DNA from: Chloroflexota bacterium
GTDB lineage: Bacteria; Chloroflexota; Anaerolineae; Aggregatilineales; Phototrophicaceae
DNA length: 10,516 bases
Assembly (NCBI GenBank): GCA_003242205.1
Contig: QGUR01000154.1
Span: 1-10,516, forward strand
Direction of reading: 5' to 3'
The translations under genes and the position numbers were made by a program. The number at the start of each line of letters is the position of its first letter. Within the stretch, counting starts at the first letter, position 1. Of the stretch, positions 1 to 7,011 are shown in pieces. Under the pieces are notes generated by a model. That model saw only the letters and a program-made list of their open reading frames with translations, was not told the DNA's origin and searched no databases.

Positions 1-250
1 CTCCTATGAAGTGGCAAACCGCTTTGCAGGCGGCAACTACCAGCAGGGCGTTGTCTTTGAAATCCGGTCGAATCGCGGGCGCTACATATCGCCCATTTCG
101 GTTTATCAGGGTGATGAATCTGAGGAAGAAGTCCTGTTCCCGCCGGGCTCGAAATTCCGCATAGTCGATGTGCGCTATGAAGAACTTGAAACACGTGTCG
201 GCTTACGTGAACGCATACTGATTATCCTGGACGATATAACCGATGACTAA
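1..250 (+). CDS. ADP-ribosyltransferase-fold protein, C-terminal end (5' truncated by window)
   Basis: The reading frame is open from base 2, so this is the last 83 codons of a longer gene that begins outside the window. The GTG at 11 lies inside a conserved stretch and has no ribosome binding site, so it is not a real start. The visible part matches the second half of the ADP-ribosyltransferase fold: a VANRFA segment that normally follows the STS strand, a strand VVFEIRS, then GRYISPISVY and an EEEVLFPPG segment, which has the form of the ExE catalytic loop (E-x-E-V-L-x-P) of arginine-type transferases and VIP2/C3-like exoenzymes. Such enzymes move ADP-ribose from NAD+ to a target. The N-terminal arginine and STS residues cannot be seen here. 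The 3' end overlaps the next gene by 8 bases, suggesting translational coupling. It could be a toxin, a phage MuF-type head-protein fusion or an inactive relic; the missing part would decide. Confidence 0.72.
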   Translation, partial: SYEVANRFAGGNYQQGVVFEIRSNRGRYISPISVYQGDESEEEVLFPPGSKFRIVDVRYEELETRVGLRERILIILDDITDD

Positions 251-461
251 AAGACTTGAAGATCGCCCCATGTACATGACCGCGGCTGATATTCGCTTTA
301 TCAGCCCGTGTGCCACTTGCCGGCACAAGCACTTGGGCAGCGCAACCTGCAACGCCTTTCCGGACGGTATCCCCGACGAAATCCTGAGCGGGCATCAACA
401 CAAAACGCCGTATCCTGGGGATAACGGCATTCAGTACGAGGCGCTGCCAACTAGGGGTTAG
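243..461 (+). CDS. Small Cys/His-containing protein, coupled to the ART gene
   Basis: This 72-residue protein starts at an ATG that overlaps the stop of the upstream ADP-ribosyltransferase gene, so the two are probably translated together. Another ATG lies nine codons in. Residues 23-36 carry C-x2-C-x9-C with two histidines nearby, followed by AFPDGIPDEI, a His-x-His pair (HQH) and a PYPGDNGIQYE block. I recall this combination (a few cysteines, AFP-GIP, then PGD-GI-aromatic-E) from uncharacterised small bacterial proteins, but I cannot name a family or function. The Cys/His pattern could bind zinc. There is no signal peptide or membrane helix. Being the immediate, overlapping downstream partner of an ART-fold protein makes an immunity or antitoxin role conceivable; this is inference from position only. 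The frame ends at a TAG whose last base begins a GC hairpin. Confidence 0.7.
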   Translation: MTKRLEDRPMYMTAADIRFISPCATCRHKHLGSATCNAFPDGIPDEILSGHQHKTPYPGDNGIQYEALPTRG

Positions 462-478
462 GGCGGCGCTTGCCGCCC
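461..478 (+). terminator. GC hairpin directly after the 72-residue gene
   Basis: GGGCGGC (461-467) pairs perfectly with GCCGCCC (472-478) around a GCTT loop, starting at the last base of the stop codon of the small gene. There is no U tract afterwards, so it is either a weak intrinsic terminator or a 3'-end stabilising hairpin. Confidence 0.4.
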
Positions 479-682
479 CATCGCGGGCGCTGAGGTGCAT
501 CCCTGCCTGTCTCCTGCCTGTACCCAATTGCGGCGAGTTCTAGCAAGGCCGCTGTCCATGACGGCAGGTTACGTGTTTGCTGGTAATCGGCTCCAACAGC
601 CTCTCTATACACACAACCTAAAAGACATGTCACCTATGATTGGCAGCCTTGCCATAAAACCTTACGCCTAAAAGCGGATACG
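462..682. other. Intergenic region before the glycosyltransferase gene
   Basis: After the hairpin this stretch of about 200 bases has no convincing gene on either strand; short minus-strand frames through it show no recognisable protein. A TATACA hexamer at 606-611 and a TTGGCA at 640-645 are promoter-like fragments, but neither has a good partner at the normal distance. The glycosyltransferase promoter is probably here, but I cannot place it. Confidence 0.35.
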
Positions 683-2590
683 GTGTCTTTTCTCCCGCCT
701 ATGCACACACAAAATCGCCGTATCGCTCTGGCGCTGACGCTAATCGCGCTGTTCGCCGGGTTCGCTGTGCGCCTTGCCCTGCACGATTATCACGGGCTGG
801 AAGGCGACGACGGTTTCAGCCTGTCGCTCACGCGCTACCCGTTGGAGGCGCTCATTCCGGGCCTGATGCGGCTTGAGCTGGATATTCACCCGCCGCTGCA
901 TTTCGTGCTGCTCAAGGGTTGGATTGCCATGACGGGCGACAGCCTGTTATCGCTGCGGCTGATGAACATCCTGTCCGACCTGCTGGCGGGCGCATTCGCG
1001 GCGCGCCTCGCGGGGCGTGCGTTCGGCCGCCGCGCCGGGTTGGTTGCCGCCGCTTTGTGGGCGTTTGCGCCGCTGCTCATCTACAGCACCTATCTCATCC
1101 GCATGTACACGCTCTCGGCGCTGTTCGCCGCCGGGGGCGCGGCCTGCACGCTGGAAACCCTGAAAACCGGACGTCTGCGTTGGGCAATCGCGCTCGGCCT
1201 GTTCGCGCTGGCCGGGCTGTACACCCACATCGTCGGCGCAGTTGCCGCTGCGACGTTTGGCCTTGCGCTGGTGGCAGGCGGGCTGGCGATGGGCCGCTGG
1301 CGAGGCGCAATGGCGGGCCTTGCCGCGCTGGTTATCGCCGGCGTCCTGTTTCTGCCGTTCGCACTGCCGGTGCTCGACGTTTACCGTTCGGGGCGCACGC
1401 TCGGCGCGGAGATCAACACCAGCCGTTTCGGCAGTGCACTCGAAATCCCCGGCACGGTGGCGCGGGTATTGCTGCTGCACCGCCCGGAAGCGCCCGGCCT
1501 TGTCGTGCTCGTGATCCTGCTGGCGGCTGCGGCGCTGGCGCTGTGGCGATATGATCGTCGTGCCGTGGGGGTAGTTGTGCTGGCATGGGCCGGGCTGCTC
1601 GGCATGATGGCGCTGGCGCTGTTCGCCGATCTGTATAAGCCCCGGTATCTCGCGCCGTTCGCGCTGCCGGCGCTGGCGCTGCTGGCAGGCGGTGTTGCCG
1701 CGCTACCGCGTCGCGTGCTGCGGGCGGTGGCCCTTTTCGCGCTGGTTGCAGGGGGCATCTGGGGCGTCGTCGCCGATCTCGACCGGGCAACGCGCGATGA
1801 CTGGATCGCCGCGACGGACTTCGTGCAGGCGCACGAGCGGCCCGGCGACGCGATCATCATTATTCCCGACTGGGGGCAGGAAGCCTTCGCTTATCATTAC
1901 GAGGGCAACGCACCGGTCACCGGCATCTTCCCGCGCCTCACCGAAGATGTCGATTACGCGCCGATCCTGCAATCGCTGGCCGAAGGGCATGACGGTGTAT
2001 GGCTGGTGCGCTACCAGCCGGAAGTTGCCGATCCTGAGGGGCTCGCTGAACGCTGGTTCAATGAACGCGCTGCGACGGCCGCGACCGCTTTTCCCGCCGG
2101 GATGCGCGTGACCTATTACGACTTTCAGCCGCGACGCGACGCGTTACCGCCGGATGCCCGCCCGCTCGAAGCGCAGTTCGGCGACCGCCTCGCGCTGCGC
2201 GGGGTCTATTTGCCTGTGACCTCCGGGCCTGCACGCGACACCCGTCTGCACCCGCCGAGCAACTGGGTACGGGTTGCGCTTTACTGGGAGGCGCTGCAAG
2301 CGAACGTTCAGGCGCAGCCCCGCGTGCGCCTGACGGATACGGCCGGACAGGTATACGGCGCGACGCTGGATGAGCCGAACGGCGTGCTTGCGCGTTTCCC
2401 GGTGAACAACTGGCAGCCGGGCGATATCTGGCAGGTGAACGAACAGATCAATGTCAACCCGGAGACGCCGCCGGGTGTTTACAACATCGAAGTGATGGCG
2501 CTCGATCCGGCAACGGGCGAACCGCTGCCCGCAAGCGGCGCGGACGCCGGCGACTTCTGGGTCATCGCCGGGCAATTCCACATCGAATAG
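683..2590 (+). CDS. Integral membrane glycosyltransferase, GT39/ArnT-like, with C-terminal beta domain
   Basis: The 635-residue protein has the layout of polyprenyl-phosphate-dependent glycosyltransferases of the PMT/ArnT (GT-C) type. A first membrane helix (about 13-33) is followed by an acidic loop LEGDDGFSL (39-47) and the DIHPPLH motif (67-73). A series of Ala/Leu/Gly-rich helices then runs to about residue 365, including the TYLIRMYTL segment at 136-144. Such enzymes transfer a sugar from a lipid-phosphate donor to an acceptor on the outer face of the membrane; donor and acceptor here are unknown. Residues about 370-490 form an extracytoplasmic domain. Residues about 495-635 look like a beta-sandwich (VALYWEA, NNWQPGD, PPGVYNIEV), which I associate with Chloroflexota glycosyltransferases. 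The start is a GTG with only a weak AGCGGA upstream; an ATG at 701 is the alternative. It lies 16 bases before the moaB-like gene and is probably co-transcribed with it, although no shared pathway is obvious. Confidence 0.85.
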   Translation: MSFLPPMHTQNRRIALALTLIALFAGFAVRLALHDYHGLEGDDGFSLSLTRYPLEALIPGLMRLELDIHPPLHFVLLKGWIAMTGDSLLSLRLMNILSDLLAGAFAARLAGRAFGRRAGLVAAALWAFAPLLIYSTYLIRMYTLSALFAAGGAACTLETLKTGRLRWAIALGLFALAGLYTHIVGAVAAATFGLALVAGGLAMGRWRGAMAGLAALVIAGVLFLPFALPVLDVYRSGRTLGAEINTSRFGSALEIPGTVARVLLLHRPEAPGLVVLVILLAAAALALWRYDRRAVGVVVLAWAGLLGMMALALFADLYKPRYLAPFALPALALLAGGVAALPRRVLRAVALFALVAGGIWGVVADLDRATRDDWIAATDFVQAHERPGDAIIIIPDWGQEAFAYHYEGNAPVTGIFPRLTEDVDYAPILQSLAEGHDGVWLVRYQPEVADPEGLAERWFNERAATAATAFPAGMRVTYYDFQPRRDALPPDARPLEAQFGDRLALRGVYLPVTSGPARDTRLHPPSNWVRVALYWEALQANVQAQPRVRLTDTAGQVYGATLDEPNGVLARFPVNNWQPGDIWQVNEQINVNPETPPGVYNIEVMALDPATGEPLPASGADAGDFWVIAGQFHIE

Positions 2591-2606
2591 GCGAAGGAGC
2601 GAGATT

Positions 2607-3119
<513 letters not shown>

Positions 3120-3281
3120 TCGTCTGATGCCATCGCTGGCCGAGGGCTGAAGCCGCGCGGCTATTTCCACCCACCGAAGAACGCTCATGTTCAGCAATCG
3201 GAACAGCAGGCCGTGTGTATTCGCCGGGGCGCTTTACCCACCGGCGGTGCGGGGAATGCGTCCGGCGTATGGTTAGCAGTC
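3120..3281. other. Convergent intergenic region with short GC hairpins
   Basis: The 162 bases between the convergent moaB-like and zinc-ribbon genes hold a perfect 12-base palindrome AGCCGCGCGGCT (3151-3162) followed by ATTT, and an inverted repeat CGCCGG (3222-3227) / CCGGCG (3241-3246). Either could help end transcription, but neither has a proper U tract. No gene is seen. Confidence 0.35.
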
Positions 3282-4613
3282 CTACCGGCGTTTTGGCTTC
3301 TGCGCCTTGCCCAGCACGACCTTGCCGGTTTGCCCGCTGACGAGCGCCTGTCGCAAATCGCCATCGGCTTCGGTGATCACGCCGAGCCAGACCGGCATCA
3401 GCACCAGCCGGAAACTCATTTGAACGACCAGCGTCGATACCCGCACCTCGACATCGTCGCGGTTGGTCTGGCCGTGTTTTTCGCGCATCCGGCGGGTGGC
3501 TTCGCTGCGCGCTTCCAGCGAGGCCTGGTCGAAGTCGATATCGTAGAGCGCGGCGGGGTGGCGGGCCAGCAGTTTCGGCTGGTAGGCAACCATCTGACCC
3601 ATGTCGAAGTCGTTCAGCCCGCGCAGCAGCGTGGCATGCGGTTTGCTCATCGCGGGGACCGGCAAATTGAAGCAGCCATCGCGAAAGGTGGATGTCTGCG
3701 GCAGGCGCAGCGAGGCCGGGCCTTTGCCATAGCGGCCCGCTTTCGGCGTGATGGTTTGCGTCACGTCGGCCAGCGCGTCGAAAAGCCAGAACGGCAGATA
3801 AACGCCTTCGAGTTCCAGTCGACGCATGGCATTGGTATCGATCAACCCGGCGAGGCGTTCGTCCAGCCGCCTGAGCCGCTTGCGAATGCGCGCTTCCGCC
3901 TGCTCCTGCGACACGCGAAACGGCAGTAGCCCGTCGGGTTGCTGGAATGAACCGAGCGCGTCCTGTTGAACCACATGATTGGAATTGCAGAATGGGCAGC
4001 GCGTGGACAATGCGGTGGCGGGGATGGTGCGTTCGGCCCCACACCGGTTGCAGTGCAGCAGCCGGCGTCCGATTTTCCAGCGCACGTTGGTCGCCTTGCG
4101 CTCCAGCAGCGCCGCCGCCAGCAGGTCGCTGCCATCGGTGGCAGGCTGCGGCGCTTTTTCGGCGCGGTAGCCGCAAAACCGGCACTCCACGTGCCCATCG
4201 TTGGGATCGACGGTCAGATCGCCGCCGCACACCGGGCAAATCAGCACGGTCGTCGTCATGCGGACAGGCTCGGCAGCCTGGCGCGTTTCCGCTTCGGCAT
4301 GGTGGTGCGTTTGCGCCGCCTGCTCCGGCGTCAGGCGGCCATCCAGCACCATCAGGTCGCGTAAGGCGTCGAGATGGTTGGGCAGATGTACCAGCGCATT
4401 GGTCAGGTGGCGGCGTTTCGCCTGCGGGTCGTCGGTGAGCCGGGCCAGCCAGTAGTGCGCGTCGACGAAATCGGGCTGCGAATCGAGCGCGCGCAGCAGG
4501 GCGGCGCGGGCCTCGGCCAGATCGCCGCGCACGTAGGCATGGTGCGCGGTTTCAAAGGCGGCTCTGGCCCAGGGATTGACGTTGGCCGGCTGCGTGATAC
4601 GCATTGCTTTCAT
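3282..4613 (-). CDS. TPR-like / double zinc-ribbon protein of unknown function
   Basis: This 443-residue protein joins three parts. Residues about 15-95 are helical and TPR-like (HHAYVRGDLAEARAALLRAL, then DFVDAHYWLARL). Two zinc-ribbon modules follow: C126-x2-C129 with C144-x2-C147, and C188-x2-C191 with C206-x2-C209. The rest (about 225-443) has a LEGVYLPFWLFDAL segment and ends with VSGQTGKVVLGKAQKPKRR. The second half resembles bacterial zinc-ribbon proteins that share a P-x-W and a vnGQTGkv-g-P segment; those I recall usually continue into C-terminal membrane helices, which are absent here. No enzymatic motif is visible, so I give no function; zinc binding is likely. The ATG at 4613 has GGAG six bases upstream, although that site sits inside a GGCGG/CCGCC inverted repeat that could mask it; a second ATG lies three codons in. 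It is a single-gene unit on the minus strand. Confidence 0.8.
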   Translation of the reverse strand: MKAMRITQPANVNPWARAAFETAHHAYVRGDLAEARAALLRALDSQPDFVDAHYWLARLTDDPQAKRRHLTNALVHLPNHLDALRDLMVLDGRLTPEQAAQTHHHAEAETRQAAEPVRMTTTVLICPVCGGDLTVDPNDGHVECRFCGYRAEKAPQPATDGSDLLAAALLERKATNVRWKIGRRLLHCNRCGAERTIPATALSTRCPFCNSNHVVQQDALGSFQQPDGLLPFRVSQEQAEARIRKRLRRLDERLAGLIDTNAMRRLELEGVYLPFWLFDALADVTQTITPKAGRYGKGPASLRLPQTSTFRDGCFNLPVPAMSKPHATLLRGLNDFDMGQMVAYQPKLLARHPAALYDIDFDQASLEARSEATRRMREKHGQTNRDDVEVRVSTLVVQMSFRLVLMPVWLGVITEADGDLRQALVSGQTGKVVLGKAQKPKRR

Positions 4614-4646
4614 GGGCGGCTCCGCCTACTGTGTCGTTATCTGCCG

Positions 4647-4652
4647 ATCATA
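4647..4652 (-). promoter_or_regulatory. Candidate -10 for the zinc-ribbon gene
   Basis: On the minus strand the sequence TATGAT (five of six consensus bases) lies 33 bases before the start codon. No good -35 is seen 16-18 bases further up. It lies just beyond the terminator of the preceding operon, where an independent promoter would be expected. Confidence 0.28.
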
Positions 4653-4667
4653 CAACGGACGCCGCCG

Positions 4668-4709
4668 AAAAAAGCTTGAAGCCCCGCCGCCTCACGGCGC
4701 GGCGGGCTT
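4668..4709 (-). terminator. Intrinsic terminator of the azlC-azlD-trmO-cupin unit
   Basis: On the minus strand an 11-base GC-rich arm (4709-4699) pairs with 4690-4679 (one extra base in the second arm) around an 8-base loop. Five bases later comes a run of six T (4673-4668). It starts 28 bases beyond the cupin stop codon and is a good rho-independent terminator. Confidence 0.75.
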
Positions 4710-4736
4710 TGTCGCCAGATTCCCAATCCAGCGTCG

Positions 4737-5096
4737 TTAGAGATGAGGGCTTTCCGGCCCCTCGCCGCTGGCTCGCTTTGAATACTCTGCGGGAGCGAAA
4801 AAGACGATGATCTTGAGGTCTTCGGTGATGCTGTGGAAGCGGTGGTCGACGCCCGCCGCGACGAAAATCACGCTGCCCGCCTGCACCGGGCGGTCTTCGT
4901 CGCCGACGCGGATTTGCCCCCGGCCGCTGGCGACGTAATAGACTTCATCTTCGGTATGCGGCTGCTGGTGATCGACGCCGCCTGCCGGCAGGACGTAGAG
5001 GCCAACGCTCAACGCGGGGACGCGCAGAAACTCGTAATAAGGCGAGCCGGAAGCCTGTTGTCTGGCGATCAGGTCGGCGAGTTCAAAGGCTTCCAT
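4737..5096 (-). CDS. Small single-domain cupin protein
   Basis: The 119-residue protein is one conserved beta-barrel cupin domain. The first cupin motif is seen as H43, H47 and E51 in HQQPHTEDEVYYVASGRG (43-60). The second motif is AGSVIFVAAGVDHRFH (73-88), with H85 as the expected fourth metal ligand. A divalent metal site is therefore likely intact. Small cupins of this kind include dioxygenases, isomerases and simple binding proteins, so the substrate is unknown. The ATG has GGAG seven bases upstream (5107-5104), and the gene starts 14 bases after the trmO stop; it is the last gene of the minus-strand unit, just before its terminator. The last 15 residues are a disordered-looking tail. Confidence 0.85.
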   Translation of the reverse strand: MEAFELADLIARQQASGSPYYEFLRVPALSVGLYVLPAGGVDHQQPHTEDEVYYVASGRGQIRVGDEDRPVQAGSVIFVAAGVDHRFHSITEDLKIIVFFAPAEYSKRASGEGPESPHL

Positions 5097-5110
5097 GAAG
5101 TTGCTCCAGT

Positions 5111-5557
5111 CTAAATTTCCGGCTCGACGTCGGGCAGGGGCAGCGAACGCTTGACGATTTTCGGCGCGTAGGGCTTGATGTCCAGCACCGGCGAACCGTC
5201 GAGGGCGTCAAGGCCGCGCACGCGCACGATGTTCCCATCCACGCTCAGCAGCTTGACGGTCGTTGTGCCGATCGCATTGGGCCGGTGGTAGGTGCGGAGG
5301 GCGAAAATCCCGACTTCTTCGGCGTCTTCACGTGGCAGACACGGCTGGACCAGATCACGCTCGCGGTCGAACCTGAACTTGTGCAGCACGAACGTCACGA
5401 CGATATCGGTATAACGGTCAAGTCCGCGCAGGCCGGGCGCGAGCGCCTCATCGACATGAATTTCGGATTCGACTTCGGTCCAGTCCCGGTCTTCATTGTC
5501 ATCGGCAAATGGCGACCGCACGACGCCGACAGCCTGCAATGTGATGGAGAACGACAT
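5111..5557 (-). CDS. trmO: tRNA (t6A37) methyltransferase TrmO-type protein (TsaA-like domain)
   Basis: The 148 residues correspond to the SAM-binding beta-barrel domain of the TrmO/TsaA (YaeB) family. An IGVVRSPF-like start appears as AVGVVRSPF (9-17). The family signature is at 83-97 (GIFALRTYHRPNAIG, where many members have R-SP-HRPN-IG), and LDALDGSPVLDIKPY is at 116-130. In E. coli TrmO adds a methyl group to N6-threonylcarbamoyladenosine at position 37 of threonine tRNAs. This copy lacks the C-terminal extension of the roughly 235-residue enterobacterial enzyme, as do many homologues, so the exact substrate is an inference. The start has a GGGAG nearby upstream and lies 14 bases after the azlD stop; the cupin gene follows after another 14 bases, which indicates one transcript. 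There is no obvious functional tie to amino-acid export. Confidence 0.85.
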   Translation of the reverse strand: MSFSITLQAVGVVRSPFADDNEDRDWTEVESEIHVDEALAPGLRGLDRYTDIVVTFVLHKFRFDRERDLVQPCLPREDAEEVGIFALRTYHRPNAIGTTTVKLLSVDGNIVRVRGLDALDGSPVLDIKPYAPKIVKRSLPLPDVEPEI

Positions 5558-5571
5558 CTCTCAATCTCCCT

Positions 5572-5913
5572 TTACCCGCCTGCGGTCGTGAGCGCTGATA
5601 GCAACCAGCTCCAGCCCCACAGGCTCAGCATACCGAGCACGATCGTCAGGAGCAAGTTTTTTGTCTTCCAGGCGACCAGCAGCGCCACCAGACCGGCGAC
5701 AAGGCGCGTGTTTTCCGGGGCCAGCAGCATACGCTCGCCATCGGGCAGCAGCAATTCCGGCACGACGATGGCTGAAAGGACCGCCGGGGGGACATAGCGC
5801 AGCGCCTGAAAGACGCGGTCGGGCAGGTTGATCCGTCCGACCAGCGCCATCACCGGATAGCGCATGGCGAAGGTTACGACCGCCATGCCCAGCACCAGCA
5901 TGAACTCGTTCAT
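5572..5913 (-). CDS. azlD: Branched-chain amino acid exporter small subunit AzlD
   Basis: This 113-residue, very hydrophobic protein has the features of AzlD/BrnE. An N-terminal helix with FAMRYPVMAL (15-24) is followed by FQALRYVPPAVLSAIVVPEL (35-54), which carries the family's R-x-VPPAVL-A signature, then two more helices and a conserved late segment with LLTIVLGMLSLW. It works with AzlC as a two-component permease in the inner membrane, exporting branched-chain amino acids and conferring resistance to 4-azaleucine in Bacillus. Its ATG overlaps the azlC stop (ATGA at 5913-5910), with GGAG nine bases upstream inside the end of azlC, so translation is likely coupled. Confidence 0.92.
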   Translation of the reverse strand: MNEFMLVLGMAVVTFAMRYPVMALVGRINLPDRVFQALRYVPPAVLSAIVVPELLLPDGERMLLAPENTRLVAGLVALLVAWKTKNLLLTIVLGMLSLWGWSWLLSALTTAGG

Positions 5914-6659
5914 GGCGCGCGCTCCGCTTTTGCCGGTTGCGGCGTTTCGCCCGCGCCGGGGAAAATCTGCGCCAGCATACCGGCTCCCACGCCGGCCAGC
6001 GCGGCCACCATCAGCCCAAGCTGGTTGGGCAGGCCGTGGGCCAGCAGCGCGACCGCGCCCGCCACGAGCACGGCGGCCAGCGTGGGGCGGTTACGCACCA
6101 TCGGCACGATCATGCCGATGAAAGTCACGACCATGGCGAAGTCCAGCCCCCAGCGCGTCGGATCGGGGATGGTCTGCCCGGCGATGATGCCGATCCACGA
6201 GCAGAGTTGCCAGTTGGCGTACATCAGCAGCGCGGAACCGAGATAGTAATAATGCTTGTAGGGCGAGGCGTCCTGCTGTTCGTAGCGCTGGATGACGACG
6301 ACAAAGGTTTCATCGGTCAGCCAGAAACCAAGCGGGGCCAGCCAGCGCTGGGGCAGTCGCTTCACATGGGGAGCGAGCGTCGCTGCGTAGAGGATATGCC
6401 GCATGTTAACAACCAGCGTGGTCAGGATAATGATGGCGGCGGGTGCTCCCGTTCCCACCAGATTGGCGGCGATGAACTGCGCCGAGCCGGCATAGACAAA
6501 TGCCGACATGCCCGCCGCTGCCGCGGGCGACAGGCCATTCGTCACGGCGACCGCGCCGAAAATCATGCCAAATGGAATCGCGCCGATCACAAGCGGGATC
6601 GTGGCCTTCATGCCGGCCAGCAACTCGGCGCGTCTTGTGGCCGGGGCTGAACCCGTCAA
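5910..6659 (-). CDS. azlC: Branched-chain amino acid exporter large subunit AzlC (TTG start)
   Basis: The protein is the large membrane subunit of the AzlCD exporter. Counting from the proposed start it has 249 residues, the normal family length, with FVYAGSAQF at 54-62, NMRHILYAATLAPH at 85-98 and LTDETF at 114-119, all AzlC signatures, and several membrane helices up to about residue 235. The frame is open further upstream to a TTG at 6755, but the start is best placed at the TTG at 6659. A perfect GGAGG (6671-6667) sits seven bases before it, conserved AzlC sequence begins soon after, and the extra N-terminal residues look non-conserved and have no Shine-Dalgarno sequence of their own. It is the first gene of the azlC-azlD-trmO-cupin unit. 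Its leader carries a possible stem structure (see the 6760-6798 entry), but I see no convincing promoter. Confidence 0.93.
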   Translation of the reverse strand: MTGSAPATRRAELLAGMKATIPLVIGAIPFGMIFGAVAVTNGLSPAAAAGMSAFVYAGSAQFIAANLVGTGAPAAIIILTTLVVNMRHILYAATLAPHVKRLPQRWLAPLGFWLTDETFVVVIQRYEQQDASPYKHYYYLGSALLMYANWQLCSWIGIIAGQTIPDPTRWGLDFAMVVTFIGMIVPMVRNRPTLAAVLVAGAVALLAHGLPNQLGLMVAALAGVGAGMLAQIFPGAGETPQPAKAERAP

Positions 6660-6759
6660 GACGTTTCCTCCGTCATATCGCCAACAGAGTTCTATTTCGT
6701 CCGAACGCAGGGGCGAGGTGCTTTGCGCCCGATGGGCTTTGGCGCTTCCCGCCAAAAGG

Positions 6760-6798
6760 GATGACCGAGCGTGAAGTCAGGCTCGACCAGAGGTCATC
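6760..6798 (-). promoter_or_regulatory. Possible structured leader element upstream of azlC
   Basis: GATGACC (6760-6766) is the exact inverse of GGTCATC (6792-6798). Inside it GAGC (6767-6770) pairs with GCTC (6781-6784), giving an 11-pair stem with one 7-base bulge and a 10-base loop, about 100 bases upstream of the azlC start. It matches no riboswitch class I know and may be chance or an attenuator-like element. Confidence 0.25.
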
Positions 6799-6964
6799 TG
6801 ATGTCTACTGTTCCATAAAACAGCGCACTTCTCAAGAACCGGAGTCCATTGCCGGGCGGTAAAGCGGCGGCAACGGTAACGGCTTTGTTTTCCCCGGCAT
6901 CCTGTTCGTTGCTTGCGTTGGTTCGCCTGAATTGAGATACTTTCCGATCCGGTCTGATTGAATC

Positions 6965-6993
6965 TTGACCCTCTCCGGGCGGTGTGCTAACAT
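6965..6993 (+). promoter_or_regulatory. Promoter of tRNA-Arg
   Basis: TTGACC (6965-6970, five of six consensus bases) is followed after exactly 17 bases by TAACAT (6988-6993), with a TGC just before it as in an extended -10. The start would fall near base 7000, about 12 bases before the mature tRNA, which is normal for a tRNA gene. Confidence 0.65.
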
Positions 6994-7011
6994 GATTGCC
7001 ATACGGTGAAT

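Larger units (their letters stand above)
6660..7011. other. Intergenic region between azlC and tRNA-Arg
   Basis: These 352 bases separate azlC from the tRNA on the opposite strand. They hold the azlC Shine-Dalgarno sequence, a cluster of inverted repeats in the presumed azlC leader, a small inverted repeat CTGTT/AACAG (6808-6812 and 6819-6823), and the tRNA promoter at the right. Frames running through here on both strands encode nothing recognisable apart from shadows of the tRNA. Confidence 0.5.

Noticed and set aside
222..633. Two minus-strand frames (222-527 and 451-633) near the left edge
   Set aside because: They run opposite the small gene and the following gap, show no recognisable motif and have Arg/Ala-rich shadow-like composition.
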